This document shows, piece by piece, positions 1 to 8,529 of a stretch of DNA of 45,424 nt (the stretch's first letter is position 1; each line of letters opens with the position of its first letter). Below the pieces are notes generated by a model. It worked only from the letters and a program-made list of their open reading frames with translations. It was not told the DNA's origin and ran no database searches. The position numbers were made by a program, and so were the translations under genes. Location: the NCBI GenBank assembly GCA_018823135.1, contig JAHJJF010000061.1:1-45424 (forward strand), read 5' to 3'. This DNA comes from Pseudomonadota bacterium (lineage in GTDB: Bacteria > Desulfobacterota > Desulfobulbia > Desulfobulbales > CALZHT01).

Positions 1-263
1 ATGAACCCGCTGATAAGCCAGAGTAACGAGACGTAGAAAAGTCGCGGTATCAAAAGGTCCACCACATAAAATTAACTGGTTATCAAGTAATAACTCGATG
101 AAATCAGTCTTTTTGCGATTTCATCAAAATGTGATGAACCCGCTGATAAGCCAGAGTAACGAGACGTAGAAAAGTCGCGGTATCAAAAGGTCCACCACAT
201 AAAATTAACTGGTTATCAAGTAATAACTCGATGAAATCAGTCTTTTTGCGATTTCATCAAAAT
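1..263. repeat. Tandem direct duplication, period 133 bp
   Basis: Bases 1-130 recur apparently without change at 134-263, with GTG between the copies. Each copy ends in an inverted repeat, GATGAAATC (97-105 and 230-238) pairing with GATTTCATC (117-125 and 250-258) around an 11-nt loop. The first copy touches the window edge, so more copies may lie upstream. No coding frame runs through it. The function is unknown; it may be an intergenic repeat or the result of a recent local duplication. Confidence 0.9.
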
Positions 264-330
264 TTGGTTTAAGACAAACAGCTTTTCATGGTAAGATTAC
301 AAATTCTGATAGAAAACAACTTTAAGCATA

Positions 331-348
331 TGTGAAATTCGTTTCACG
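331..348. promoter_or_regulatory. Palindrome upstream of the GspE/PilB-like gene
   Basis: GTGAAA (332-337) and TTTCAC (342-347) form a perfect inverted repeat around TTCG, about 40 bp before the start codon. It could be an operator, or an RNA hairpin with a TTCG loop. It resembles a CRP/FNR-superfamily half-site pair (TGTGA ... TCAC), but the spacing is 2 bp longer than the classical CRP site. No regulator can be assigned. Confidence 0.3.
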
Positions 349-386
349 GTCACTATCATCACCCAGGAGATGCTCAGGCATTTAAT

Positions 387-2609
387 ATGGCAGCCCCACC
401 AAGAAACCAGGACAAGTCACACCTGAAGTCGACGATTAAGGACCAGTCAGGCGCCGGCAAAGTCAGAATTGGGGATATGCTCAAGAGGCAGGGTTTGATT
501 ACGGCCTCGGATCTTGAAAAGGCTTTAGCTTTCCAGAAAAAACACAAAATGCGTCTTGGCAGCATCCTTGTCAAAATGGGCTTTGTGTCCGACGATGATA
601 TCCTTAATACGCTTACCAGGCTTCATAATTTCCCGGCGATTAATATCAGCCGCGAACCACCCACCGAAGAAGCCCTTTCCAAAATGTCCTTTGAAGTTGC
701 TGCGCGCTATACGGCATTTCCTCTGAGGGTAATAGGTAAATCCCTTCAGGTCACCATGGCCGAACCCACTGATACCTCTGCAATCGAAAATCTGCAGATG
801 GAATTGAAGATGGGTTTGAGTATTTGTGTTTCAACGGAAAAGGATATTTTCGAGGCCTATAAAACTCACTACAAAATCAGTGAGGAAGAATTCAATACCC
901 TTTCCGGTGAGGATGAGAAACCGGAGGATGAAGAAGATGATGAAATAACCCAGATTGATTCTTTCGGTGACCTTGCCGACCAGGTTGCGGACGAGATGGG
1001 TGTCGATACCTATGATGAAGTTTCCCAGGCCATGTCGGCTGATGATGCGCCGATCATCAAACTGGTAAACGGTATACTTTCTCAGGCGGTAATTGACGGG
1101 GTCAGTGATGTTCATATCGAACCTTTTGAAAAATCTCTCCAGGTTCGATATCGTCTCGACGGTTCGCTTTACAAATCCATGAACCTGCCGTTGAACATCA
1201 AAAATGCCCTGAACTCACGCATCAAGATCCTCGCTAGCCTTGATATCACCGAGAGACGTGTTCCCCAGGATGGCCGTATCAAAATGCGTGTTGGTAAAAA
1301 GTCGGTTGATTTTCGTGTTTCCTCGCTTCCGACCCTGTTCGGTGAAAGTATTGTTCTCCGTATCCTTGATAAGAGCAGTTTGAATGTAGATCTTACCAAG
1401 CTGGGCTTTGAACCTGCAGTATATAAGAGACTTCAGGGTTGTCTCGACCGACCGCAGGGCCTGCTTCTGGTTACAGGTCCCACCGGTAGCGGTAAAACAG
1501 TTACATTATACTCCGCCTTAAACACCTTAAACAAAGAAGACACCAAAATACTGACGGCTGAAGATCCTGTTGAGTTCAACTTTAAAGGCATCAACCAGGT
1601 TAATGTTCACAAAGAAATAGGCATGACCTTTCCGGCAGCTCTCAAGGCTTTCCTGCGCCAAGATCCCGATATCATCATGGTTGGTGAGATCCGTGATATT
1701 GAAACTGCTGAAATCGCCATCAAGGCGGCGATGACCGGCCATCTTGTATTCAGTACCCTTCACACAAATGACTGCCCCGCAACAGTAGCACGTCTTGTTG
1801 ACATCGGCATTCCGCCGTTTATGGTTGCATCGGCGGTCACCATGATTCAATCCCAGCGTCTCGGAAGAAAACTCTGCCCGGCATGCCGGAGAGAAATGAC
1901 CCCGGATGATTTATCCCGCGAAGAACTGCTGGCCATGGGTTTCAAGGAAAAAGAAGTGGACACTCTTAAACTCTATATGCCCACCGGTTGTGGAACCTGC
2001 AGGGGCGGAGGATATAAGGGTCGGGTCGGTTTCTTTGAACTCATGGAAATAACCGATGAAGTTGCCAAAGCGATCAGCGCCGAAGTCCCGGAAGACCAGC
2101 TGCGCAAAGTTGCAATCCACGAAGGCATGTATACCCTGAGAGAGGCTGCTCTGGAAAAGGCCCGTCAGGGTATTACCAGTCCCCAGGAAGTAACACGCAG
2201 AACCGTTGTAACCGAAGAAAGCCTTCCCGCGTATCTGGTGAATCCGGATGTCGAAAATTATGATGACGGTGACGCTATTATCCGTCAGGGGAATAGTGAT
2301 AAAGACTTTTTCAAACTTCTTACCGGAGCGGTCATAGTTGTCAAGGATGGCAAGAAAATTGCTGAAATCACCCAGCCCGGCGAATATTTCGGGGAAATGT
2401 CTGCAATATCAGGGGAAGCCCGTTCAGCTTCAATTATTTCAAAGGGCAGAAGCAAGGTCAAGAGATTCCCAGGGGACAAACTCCTTGAACTTATAGAAAC
2501 CGTACCACAAGTCGGCACGCATCTCTTTAACTCTCTGGTCTCGCGCCTGGAACAGGCAAACAGTATAATTGTCAAGCTGGCAAATGAAAGAATGAGAAAG
2601 GCAAGCTGA
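387..2609 (+). CDS. GspE/PilB-family assembly ATPase with MshEN-type N-terminus and C-terminal cyclic-nucleotide-binding domain
   Basis: 740-residue cytoplasmic motor ATPase of the type II secretion/type IV pilus family. Residues about 25-95 carry the MshEN signature (RIGDMLKRQGLIT, then RLGSILVKMGFVS), a fold known to bind c-di-GMP in MshE-like ATPases. Walker A GPTGSGKT is at 364-371 and the Walker B/Asp-box region DPDIIMVGEIRD starts at 426. CxxC pairs near 497 (CPAC) and 535 (CGTC) form the family zinc site. Residues about 615-720 add a cyclic-nucleotide-binding domain with a phosphate-binding-cassette-like stretch FGEMSAISGEARSAS; this is not part of ordinary PilB or GspE. The ATG at 387 follows AGGAG at 365-369, a long spacing, but the protein start fits the family. 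No other pilus genes are adjacent, so the machine it drives is unknown. Confidence 0.9.
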   Translation: MAAPPRNQDKSHLKSTIKDQSGAGKVRIGDMLKRQGLITASDLEKALAFQKKHKMRLGSILVKMGFVSDDDILNTLTRLHNFPAINISREPPTEEALSKMSFEVAARYTAFPLRVIGKSLQVTMAEPTDTSAIENLQMELKMGLSICVSTEKDIFEAYKTHYKISEEEFNTLSGEDEKPEDEEDDEITQIDSFGDLADQVADEMGVDTYDEVSQAMSADDAPIIKLVNGILSQAVIDGVSDVHIEPFEKSLQVRYRLDGSLYKSMNLPLNIKNALNSRIKILASLDITERRVPQDGRIKMRVGKKSVDFRVSSLPTLFGESIVLRILDKSSLNVDLTKLGFEPAVYKRLQGCLDRPQGLLLVTGPTGSGKTVTLYSALNTLNKEDTKILTAEDPVEFNFKGINQVNVHKEIGMTFPAALKAFLRQDPDIIMVGEIRDIETAEIAIKAAMTGHLVFSTLHTNDCPATVARLVDIGIPPFMVASAVTMIQSQRLGRKLCPACRREMTPDDLSREELLAMGFKEKEVDTLKLYMPTGCGTCRGGGYKGRVGFFELMEITDEVAKAISAEVPEDQLRKVAIHEGMYTLREAALEKARQGITSPQEVTRRTVVTEESLPAYLVNPDVENYDDGDAIIRQGNSDKDFFKLLTGAVIVVKDGKKIAEITQPGEYFGEMSAISGEARSASIISKGRSKVKRFPGDKLLELIETVPQVGTHLFNSLVSRLEQANSIIVKLANERMRKAS

Positions 2610-2888
2610 AGTCAACTCAATTAGACGTCGAGATGATACAAGTCGTAGTATTTTTTCTTACAAAAATCTATAATCCTCTTGAAAACTGCTCTGGGATTCA
2701 TTATATTCGACTGTTTTAACCTTTTAAATTATTTCCCTCTCCGATGCAAATAGCTGATTTGTTTTGGATTTCTTGAAACCGAGGGGGAACTTTATCCTGA
2801 TTATGTTCAAAATGAATTAGGATGAATATTTTTTTACCATTTATAACAGACTGAATATATTTCGATATTTAAAATAAGGAGAAAAAGA

Positions 2889-3776
2889 ATGAGCGCCACT
2901 ATAATCAGCGGAACCGAAACCGCTAAAGCTATTCGTGAAGAACTGGCAGTTGAAATTGCCGAGCTGAAAGAAAAACATAATATTGTGCCGGGCCTTGCCA
3001 CAATTCTCGTTGGCGTTGACCCTGCTTCCCAGTCCTACGTCACTGCAAAAAATAAAACGGCAAAAAATCTAGGCATTTATTCACAACAGGTAACCAAACC
3101 TGCTGACATATCTGAAGAAGAGCTTCTTTCATTAATTGAACAATTTAATAATGATGAAAAAGTTCATGGCATACTTGTTCAATTACCACTGCCCAAGCAT
3201 ATCAATGAGGGAAGGGTGTTATATGCGATTAACCCTGATAAAGACGTCGATGGATTTCATCCGGTCAACGTCGGAAAAATGGTCCTGGGTGAAAAATGTT
3301 TCCTTCCGTGCACCCCACACGGGATACTGGAACTGCTCGTACGATCAGGGGTTGAGACCAGCGGCGCTGAAGTTGTTATACTCGGTCGTTCAAATATTGT
3401 CGGCAAACCAATTGCAAATCTCATGCTGCAAAAACGTGCTGCCGGAAATGCCACCATCACTCTGTGCCACACTCGAACAAAAGACATGGCAGCACATTGC
3501 CGGCGAGCCGATATCATTATCGCAGCAGTAGGTGTTCCCAATCTGGTTACTGCAGATATGGTGAAAGACGGTGTAGTTATAATTGACGTTGGTGTAAACA
3601 GGATCGGCATGTCTGATTCAGGAAAGGCTATCCTTGCCGGTGATGTCGATTTTGACGCGGTTAAAGAAAAAGCGTCTTTCATCACCCCGGTTCCCGGCGG
3701 AGTTGGTCCGATGACCATCACCATGCTTATGAAAAATACTGTTCAGGCTGCCAAGCAATCTGCCGGCCTTATTTAA
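2889..3776 (+). CDS. folD: Bifunctional methylenetetrahydrofolate dehydrogenase / methenyltetrahydrofolate cyclohydrolase
   Basis: 295 residues, the normal FolD length. It interconverts methylene-, methenyl- and formyl-tetrahydrofolate with NAD(P)+, the middle C1 steps of the Wood-Ljungdahl methyl branch. Visible family motifs are SYVTAKNKTAKNLGI (containing the catalytic Lys region), PLPKHI, DKDVDGFHPVNVGKM, the nucleotide-binding GRSNIVGKP and the C-terminal PGGVGPMT. A clear Shine-Dalgarno (AAGGAG) precedes the ATG at 2889. It lies 78 bp upstream of cooS on the same strand, so it probably opens the C1 operon. The 279-bp gap before it is AT-rich and is the likely promoter region, although no promoter could be pinned down. 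Confidence 0.96.
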   Translation: MSATIISGTETAKAIREELAVEIAELKEKHNIVPGLATILVGVDPASQSYVTAKNKTAKNLGIYSQQVTKPADISEEELLSLIEQFNNDEKVHGILVQLPLPKHINEGRVLYAINPDKDVDGFHPVNVGKMVLGEKCFLPCTPHGILELLVRSGVETSGAEVVILGRSNIVGKPIANLMLQKRAAGNATITLCHTRTKDMAAHCRRADIIIAAVGVPNLVTADMVKDGVVIIDVGVNRIGMSDSGKAILAGDVDFDAVKEKASFITPVPGGVGPMTITMLMKNTVQAAKQSAGLI

Positions 3777-3854
3777 TTAAGATCAACAAGCAAAGCAGAG
3801 ACTGTCGGCTTCGAAAATATTCCGGCAACAATAAAGTCTTATTGAGGTGTTTAA

Positions 3855-5852
3855 ATGGCTATTAAAAGAAACGGATGCGAAGGCTGTACGGAAATAACCT
3901 GTACATCCACAAAACAGGTACTCCAGCAGGATATCGCCAAAAACGTCGTTACAGCTTTCGACAGAGTTAAAGCCCGCGGCATGTCGGCCTGCCTTTTCGG
4001 TTCCGGTGGTACATGCTGCAGGAATTGCAATATGGGCCCCTGCCAGATCATCGACGGCGTTGATAATATGATCGGCATTTGCGGAGCCACTGCCGATACG
4101 GTGGCAGCAAGAAATTTTGCGCGGACTGTTGCAGCAGGCACCGCTGCTCATACAGATCATGCACGGGAAATGGTTCGCGGATTCATTGAAACCGCAAAAG
4201 GTAATGGCCCACACAAGATACAAGATGTCGATAAACTCATGAAACTTGCCAAGACCTTTGATATTGAGACCGAAGGTCGAGAAGTCAACGACATTGCCCT
4301 TGAGCTTGGCCAAAGAGCCCTTGCCGAATTCGGCAGCCAGGACAACACGCCACTGTCAATGCTCAAGAGAGCACCTGAAAAAAGACAGGCGATCTGGAAA
4401 AAACTCGGCGTCGAACCCCGAGGCATTGATCGCGAAGTCGTTGAGATGATGCATCGGACCCATATGGGAGTTGACCAGGAATATGAAAACATCATGCTTC
4501 AGGCATCACGCTGCGCTTTGTCTGACGGCTGGGGTTCCTCAATGCTTTCAACCGAACTCACCGACATCATGTTCGGCACCCCGGTTCCCCGCCGTGCAAT
4601 CGTTGATCTCGGTGTACTCAAAGGGGACCAGGTCAATGTGACGGTTCACGGTCATGAACCGCTTCTTGCTGAGTCTCTCTGCATCGCCGCAGGCGACCCG
4701 GAAATTCTCGCGCTTGCCAAAAAAGCCGGCGCCAAGGGCGTAAATCTTGCCGGTGTCTGCTGTACGGGCAATGAAATCCTCATGCGCCGAGGCATTCCTG
4801 TTGCTGCCGGTTTCATCCAGCAGGAGATGGCTCTTGCAACCGGTGCAATTGAAGCCATGGTGGTGGATGTTCAATGCGTCATGCAATCGGTAGCCCAGGT
4901 GGCAAGTAATTTCCACACAGATATTATTACAACCAATTACCGTGCTAAAATGCCTGGAGCGATTCATCTGCAGTTCGAAGAACATGATGCTCTGGAATCT
5001 GCGAAAAGAATTTTGAAACATGCCATTGCCAATTACAAAAAACGCGGCAAACATTTCATCCCAAAACTTGAAAAAGTCGATGTGGTTGTCGGGTTCAGCC
5101 ACGAAACAATAAATTATATGCTGGGTGGACGTTTTCGTTCCAGTTATCGTCCGTTGAACGATAACATCATTAACGGCCGTATTCGCGGAGTTGCAGCAAT
5201 AGTCGGCTGCGACAACTTCAAACTTGCTGATGATGCTCATGAGACAATAGCCCGGGAACTCATAAAGAACAATATTCTGGTTCTCGCTACCGGTTGTGCC
5301 GCCACATCTCTTGGTAAAGCCGGACTTTGCAGCCCGGAAGCAATCAAATTCTGCGGATCAAGCCTTGCTGAAGTCTGCGAAACGGTTGGTATGCCTCCGG
5401 TGCTTCACATGGGATCATGCGTCGATAACAGCCGCATCCTCATCGCCGCAACCGAAATGGTGCGCGAGGGCGGCCTTGGAGATGATATTTCCGATCTCCC
5501 AGCCATTGGAACAGCGCCCCTGTGGATGAGTGAAAAAGCAGTTGCGATCGGCCAGTATTTCGTAGCCAGCGGCGCTCAGGTTGTATTTCAGAATCTGGCC
5601 ACCACCGGCGCCAAGAAGTTCAATAATTACCTTTTAGATGGTATCATGAAAACTTTCGGCGCTCACTGGAATGTCGCAAGTGAACCACTGGAAATTGCCC
5701 GGATCATGATCGAAAAAATTGAAGAGAAACGTGAAGCCCTGGGTATTAATAAAAAGAAAGAAAGGACCCTGTTTGACATGGCGATGCGTCGAGATCTCAG
5801 CACCGGTGCCATCGGTGACGTCGGCTGTACCGGACCGGCTAGCAACGCCTAG
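3855..5852 (+). CDS. cooS: Anaerobic Ni-Fe carbon monoxide dehydrogenase catalytic subunit
   Basis: 665-residue CooS/AcsA that interconverts CO and CO2 at the NiFe4S4 C-cluster; in CODH/ACS it supplies CO to AcsB. N-terminal cysteines C8, C11 and C16, then C46, C54, C55, C58, C63 and C76, match the D- and B-cluster region of the family. Further hallmarks are HGHEPLLAESL (C-cluster His region), GVCCTGNEILMRRG, DVQCVMQS, VGCDNFK, GCAATSLGKAGLC and HMGSCVDNSR. A good ribosome site (TTGAGGTG) precedes the ATG. The position between folD and the metF-acsD fusion, with acsB and acsC following, identifies it as the CODH of a CODH/ACS complex (acsA role) rather than a stand-alone respiratory CODH. No nickel-insertion gene cooC is adjacent. 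Confidence 0.96.
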   Translation: MAIKRNGCEGCTEITCTSTKQVLQQDIAKNVVTAFDRVKARGMSACLFGSGGTCCRNCNMGPCQIIDGVDNMIGICGATADTVAARNFARTVAAGTAAHTDHAREMVRGFIETAKGNGPHKIQDVDKLMKLAKTFDIETEGREVNDIALELGQRALAEFGSQDNTPLSMLKRAPEKRQAIWKKLGVEPRGIDREVVEMMHRTHMGVDQEYENIMLQASRCALSDGWGSSMLSTELTDIMFGTPVPRRAIVDLGVLKGDQVNVTVHGHEPLLAESLCIAAGDPEILALAKKAGAKGVNLAGVCCTGNEILMRRGIPVAAGFIQQEMALATGAIEAMVVDVQCVMQSVAQVASNFHTDIITTNYRAKMPGAIHLQFEEHDALESAKRILKHAIANYKKRGKHFIPKLEKVDVVVGFSHETINYMLGGRFRSSYRPLNDNIINGRIRGVAAIVGCDNFKLADDAHETIARELIKNNILVLATGCAATSLGKAGLCSPEAIKFCGSSLAEVCETVGMPPVLHMGSCVDNSRILIAATEMVREGGLGDDISDLPAIGTAPLWMSEKAVAIGQYFVASGAQVVFQNLATTGAKKFNNYLLDGIMKTFGAHWNVASEPLEIARIMIEKIEEKREALGINKKKERTLFDMAMRRDLSTGAIGDVGCTGPASNA

Positions 5853-5934
5853 TTGGAATCTTTTCAACCAATTATATGGAATTCTCTCGACCAGACTTCC
5901 ATTTAACAAAATATAAACAAGGGAAAAATAACCG

Positions 5935-8493
5935 ATGAAATCGGGAAGCCGTTTAGAACGAATATTAACTGCCGGGAAATTTGCCGTTACCGGGGAGCTT
6001 GGACCACCCAAAAATGCCGATCCTGCAATAGTCCGGGAAAAAGCGCGGATTCTGAAAGGGCACGTCGATGCAGTCAATATTACGGACTGCCAGACCGCCA
6101 TTGTCAGGATGTCAAGCATCGCCGCAGGGTTGATTGTCCTTTCGGAAGGTGTTGAGCCGGTTATTCAGATGACATGCCGCGATCGCAATCGTATCGGCAT
6201 GCAAAGTGATATTCTCGGTGCCGCAGCCCTTGGCTTGAAAAACCTGCTTTGTCTTACCGGCGATCATCAGAAATTCGGCAATCATCCCGGCGCAAAGGGT
6301 GTCTTTGACATGGATTCCATTCAGTTGCTCGGAATGGTAAAAGACATGCGCGATGATAAAAAATTCCAATGCGGCGAAGTCATAAAAAATAACGAACCGA
6401 AGCTTTTTTTGGGGGCAGCAGCAAATCCTTTTGCCGAGCCCTTTGAATACCGTGCTCCGCGCCTTGGGAAAAAAGTTGCCAACGGTGCTGATTTCATCCA
6501 GACCCAGATCGTCTACAACGTTGAAAAATTTGCAAAATTCATGGAAATGGTCCGTGATCTGGGGCTTCATGAAAAAGTCTATATTCTCGCAGGTGTTACT
6601 CCTCCGAAATCCCTTGGCATGGCCAGGTACATGAAAAAGTTTGTTCCTGGTATGGATGTCACCGATGAAGTAATTCAAAGGATGAAAGATGCCAAAGATA
6701 AAGAAGATGAAGGCATCAATATCTGCGTAGATGTTATCAATCAGGTTAAAGAAATCAAAGGGGTTGCAGGCGTTCATATCATGGCAATTGAATGGGAAAG
6801 CGCGGTTCCTGAAATTGTCAGTCGGGCTAAGCTTGCAACCCGCCCGGTACTTGATGATGATTCAAAACCTGCCGCATTACCACGGGAAGTAATAACCATA
6901 GCAACAACCCCGGCAGTTTCCGGGGAACGACCTGATGATATTTTGGCATCAGCAAAAGCCGAAGCAGCAAAAATAATTGCCGCCGCTAAAGAGCAGGCTC
7001 AAACTGGGTCAGGAACGATAGAAATTGATGATGCAGGAGAACATACAATGAATGAAAAAGAGCGTCAAATGGCTTTGGAATCCGTAAAGACCGGGCTCGA
7101 TTCACTTAAAAAGGCCTTTGGCCTGTCGGATGATCAGTTTGAGGCGCTGGCAAAATTTGCCGGAGCGGAAGCAATTCTTTCCCGTCAGCCAGTGGTTTCA
7201 ACGCCTTCTACTCCACCTGTAGCTCCACCGGTAAAACCAACCCCTACTCCGCCTCCTTCAGATAAGGCCCAACAGGCAGCCAAGGAAACAAAAAAAGCCG
7301 AAGAGGAAAAGAAAGCCCAGGAAGCAAAAGCTGCTCAAGAAGCACAAAAAGCTGCTGAAGAAAAGAAGGCCCAGGAAGATAAAAAGGCGGCTGATGCTAA
7401 AGCCGCTGAACAGGCCAGGAAGACTCAGGAAGCAAAACCGAAAGAAGAAAGCAAAAAAGCTCCTGCTGCCAAAACAAAAGCTGCCGCGGCCGGAAGCATT
7501 ACGGCTGCAGAGTTAAAAGTTGAAACATCAACCCTTGCCCAGCGGGCTTCCAGAATTCCTGAAGATAATTATAAAATTACCTATAGCGGTAAACTCCGTG
7601 AGATTAAATTAGGAAACGGCGACAACACCATTACCGTTGGCGGCACAGCTACAATGCCTTTCCAGCTTTTCGAGGGTGCCATGCCCCGCAAACCTCTTTT
7701 TGCCATGGATGTACTTGATATTAATCCTGACGAATGGCCCAAAACCCTTACCCGCCACTTTGATGGAGTTCTGAATGATCCTGTTGCCTGGGCAAAAAAA
7801 TGCGTGAATGAATATAATGCCGATGCCATCTGTATCTCTCTTATCAGCACCGATCCTAATGGCATGAATCGCCCGGCAAGCGAAGCAGCAAAAGTTGCTG
7901 CGGATGTTGTCAAGAATATTGATGTACCGATTATTGTCTGGGGTTGCGGCAATGCTGATAAGGACACCGAAACATTACGCGAAGTCACCGCAATGATCGG
8001 CGATAAAAAAGTTTGCCTGGCGCCCCTTGGCGATGTGAATTATCGGTCTTTGGGAGCAACCGGCATGGCTTTTCAGCATCCCATGGTGGCTTCTTCACCC
8101 ATTGACGTCAATCTTGCCAAGCAGCTCAATATTCTTCTTGAAAACCTTGGTGTTTCACTGGAGAGTGTTCTCATTGATCCTTCAATCGGTGCCCTTGGTT
8201 ATGGAATCGAATATTCCTATTCAGTAATGGAAAGAATCAGACTGGCAGCACTCACCCAAAAGGACGAAAAACTTCAGGTGCCATTCATCTGTAACCTTGG
8301 CCGTGAGGTCTGGAAAGCAAAAGAAACCAGATTGCCTTCCGATGCGCTTATCGGTGATCAGGAACGACGGGGCGTACTTATGGAGGCTATCACCGCATCC
8401 TGTATGTTGATGTCCGGTGGCGAAGTCATGATTATGCGCCATCCCCAGGCTATTGCGCTGGCTAAGTCCCTTGTAAATGGTCTTATGGGATAA
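5935..8493 (+). CDS. Fusion: methylenetetrahydrofolate reductase (MetF) plus corrinoid/iron-sulfur protein small subunit (AcsD)
   Basis: 852 residues in one open frame. Residues 1 to about 295 are a MetF-type TIM barrel: FAVTGELGPPK near the start, QMTCRDRNR, LCLTGDH (flavin/folate Asp region) and DFIQTQIVYN. Residues about 296-371 form a linker with an Ala/Lys-rich helix. Residues 372-420 look like a short helical domain (KKAFGLSDDQFEALAKFAG), and 421-520 are a Pro-rich then Ala/Lys/Glu-rich linker, probably a flexible helical tether. Residues about 540-852 match the CFeSP small subunit barrel (PRKPLFAMDVLD, DAICISLISTDPNG, IIVWGCGNADKD, IDPSIGALGYGIEYSYS). MetF makes methyl-THF; the CFeSP carries the methyl group to AcsB. 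A second start with its own Shine-Dalgarno lies in frame at codon 372, so a free AcsD may also be made. No zinc-binding MetV partner is in the window. Confidence 0.9.
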   Translation: MKSGSRLERILTAGKFAVTGELGPPKNADPAIVREKARILKGHVDAVNITDCQTAIVRMSSIAAGLIVLSEGVEPVIQMTCRDRNRIGMQSDILGAAALGLKNLLCLTGDHQKFGNHPGAKGVFDMDSIQLLGMVKDMRDDKKFQCGEVIKNNEPKLFLGAAANPFAEPFEYRAPRLGKKVANGADFIQTQIVYNVEKFAKFMEMVRDLGLHEKVYILAGVTPPKSLGMARYMKKFVPGMDVTDEVIQRMKDAKDKEDEGINICVDVINQVKEIKGVAGVHIMAIEWESAVPEIVSRAKLATRPVLDDDSKPAALPREVITIATTPAVSGERPDDILASAKAEAAKIIAAAKEQAQTGSGTIEIDDAGEHTMNEKERQMALESVKTGLDSLKKAFGLSDDQFEALAKFAGAEAILSRQPVVSTPSTPPVAPPVKPTPTPPPSDKAQQAAKETKKAEEEKKAQEAKAAQEAQKAAEEKKAQEDKKAADAKAAEQARKTQEAKPKEESKKAPAAKTKAAAAGSITAAELKVETSTLAQRASRIPEDNYKITYSGKLREIKLGNGDNTITVGGTATMPFQLFEGAMPRKPLFAMDVLDINPDEWPKTLTRHFDGVLNDPVAWAKKCVNEYNADAICISLISTDPNGMNRPASEAAKVAADVVKNIDVPIIVWGCGNADKDTETLREVTAMIGDKKVCLAPLGDVNYRSLGATGMAFQHPMVASSPIDVNLAKQLNILLENLGVSLESVLIDPSIGALGYGIEYSYSVMERIRLAALTQKDEKLQVPFICNLGREVWKAKETRLPSDALIGDQERRGVLMEAITASCMLMSGGEVMIMRHPQAIALAKSLVNGLMG
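7035..7050 (+). promoter_or_regulatory. Internal Shine-Dalgarno and in-frame ATG inside the metF-acsD fusion
   Basis: AGGAGA at 7035-7040 stands 7 nt before ATG at 7048-7050. That ATG is codon 372 of the fusion and is in frame with it. The arrangement is stronger than several true starts in this window and falls exactly at the junction between the MetF side and the AcsD side. Translation from here would give a 481-residue AcsD with its linker. It may be a relic of two formerly separate genes or an active internal start. Confidence 0.6.
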
Positions 8494-8529
8494 ATTTTGA
8501 TAATCAAATGATGTTAGAGGAGTTTCCCA

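Noticed and set aside
1-263. CRISPR array
   Set aside because: Only two long copies separated by 3 bp, with no variable spacers.
2610-2888. Cobalamin or THF riboswitch before folD
   Set aside because: No conserved core could be traced; the gap is simply AT-rich.
4548-5240. 230-codon minus-strand frame inside cooS
   Set aside because: Shadow of cooS; no ribosome site or known motif.
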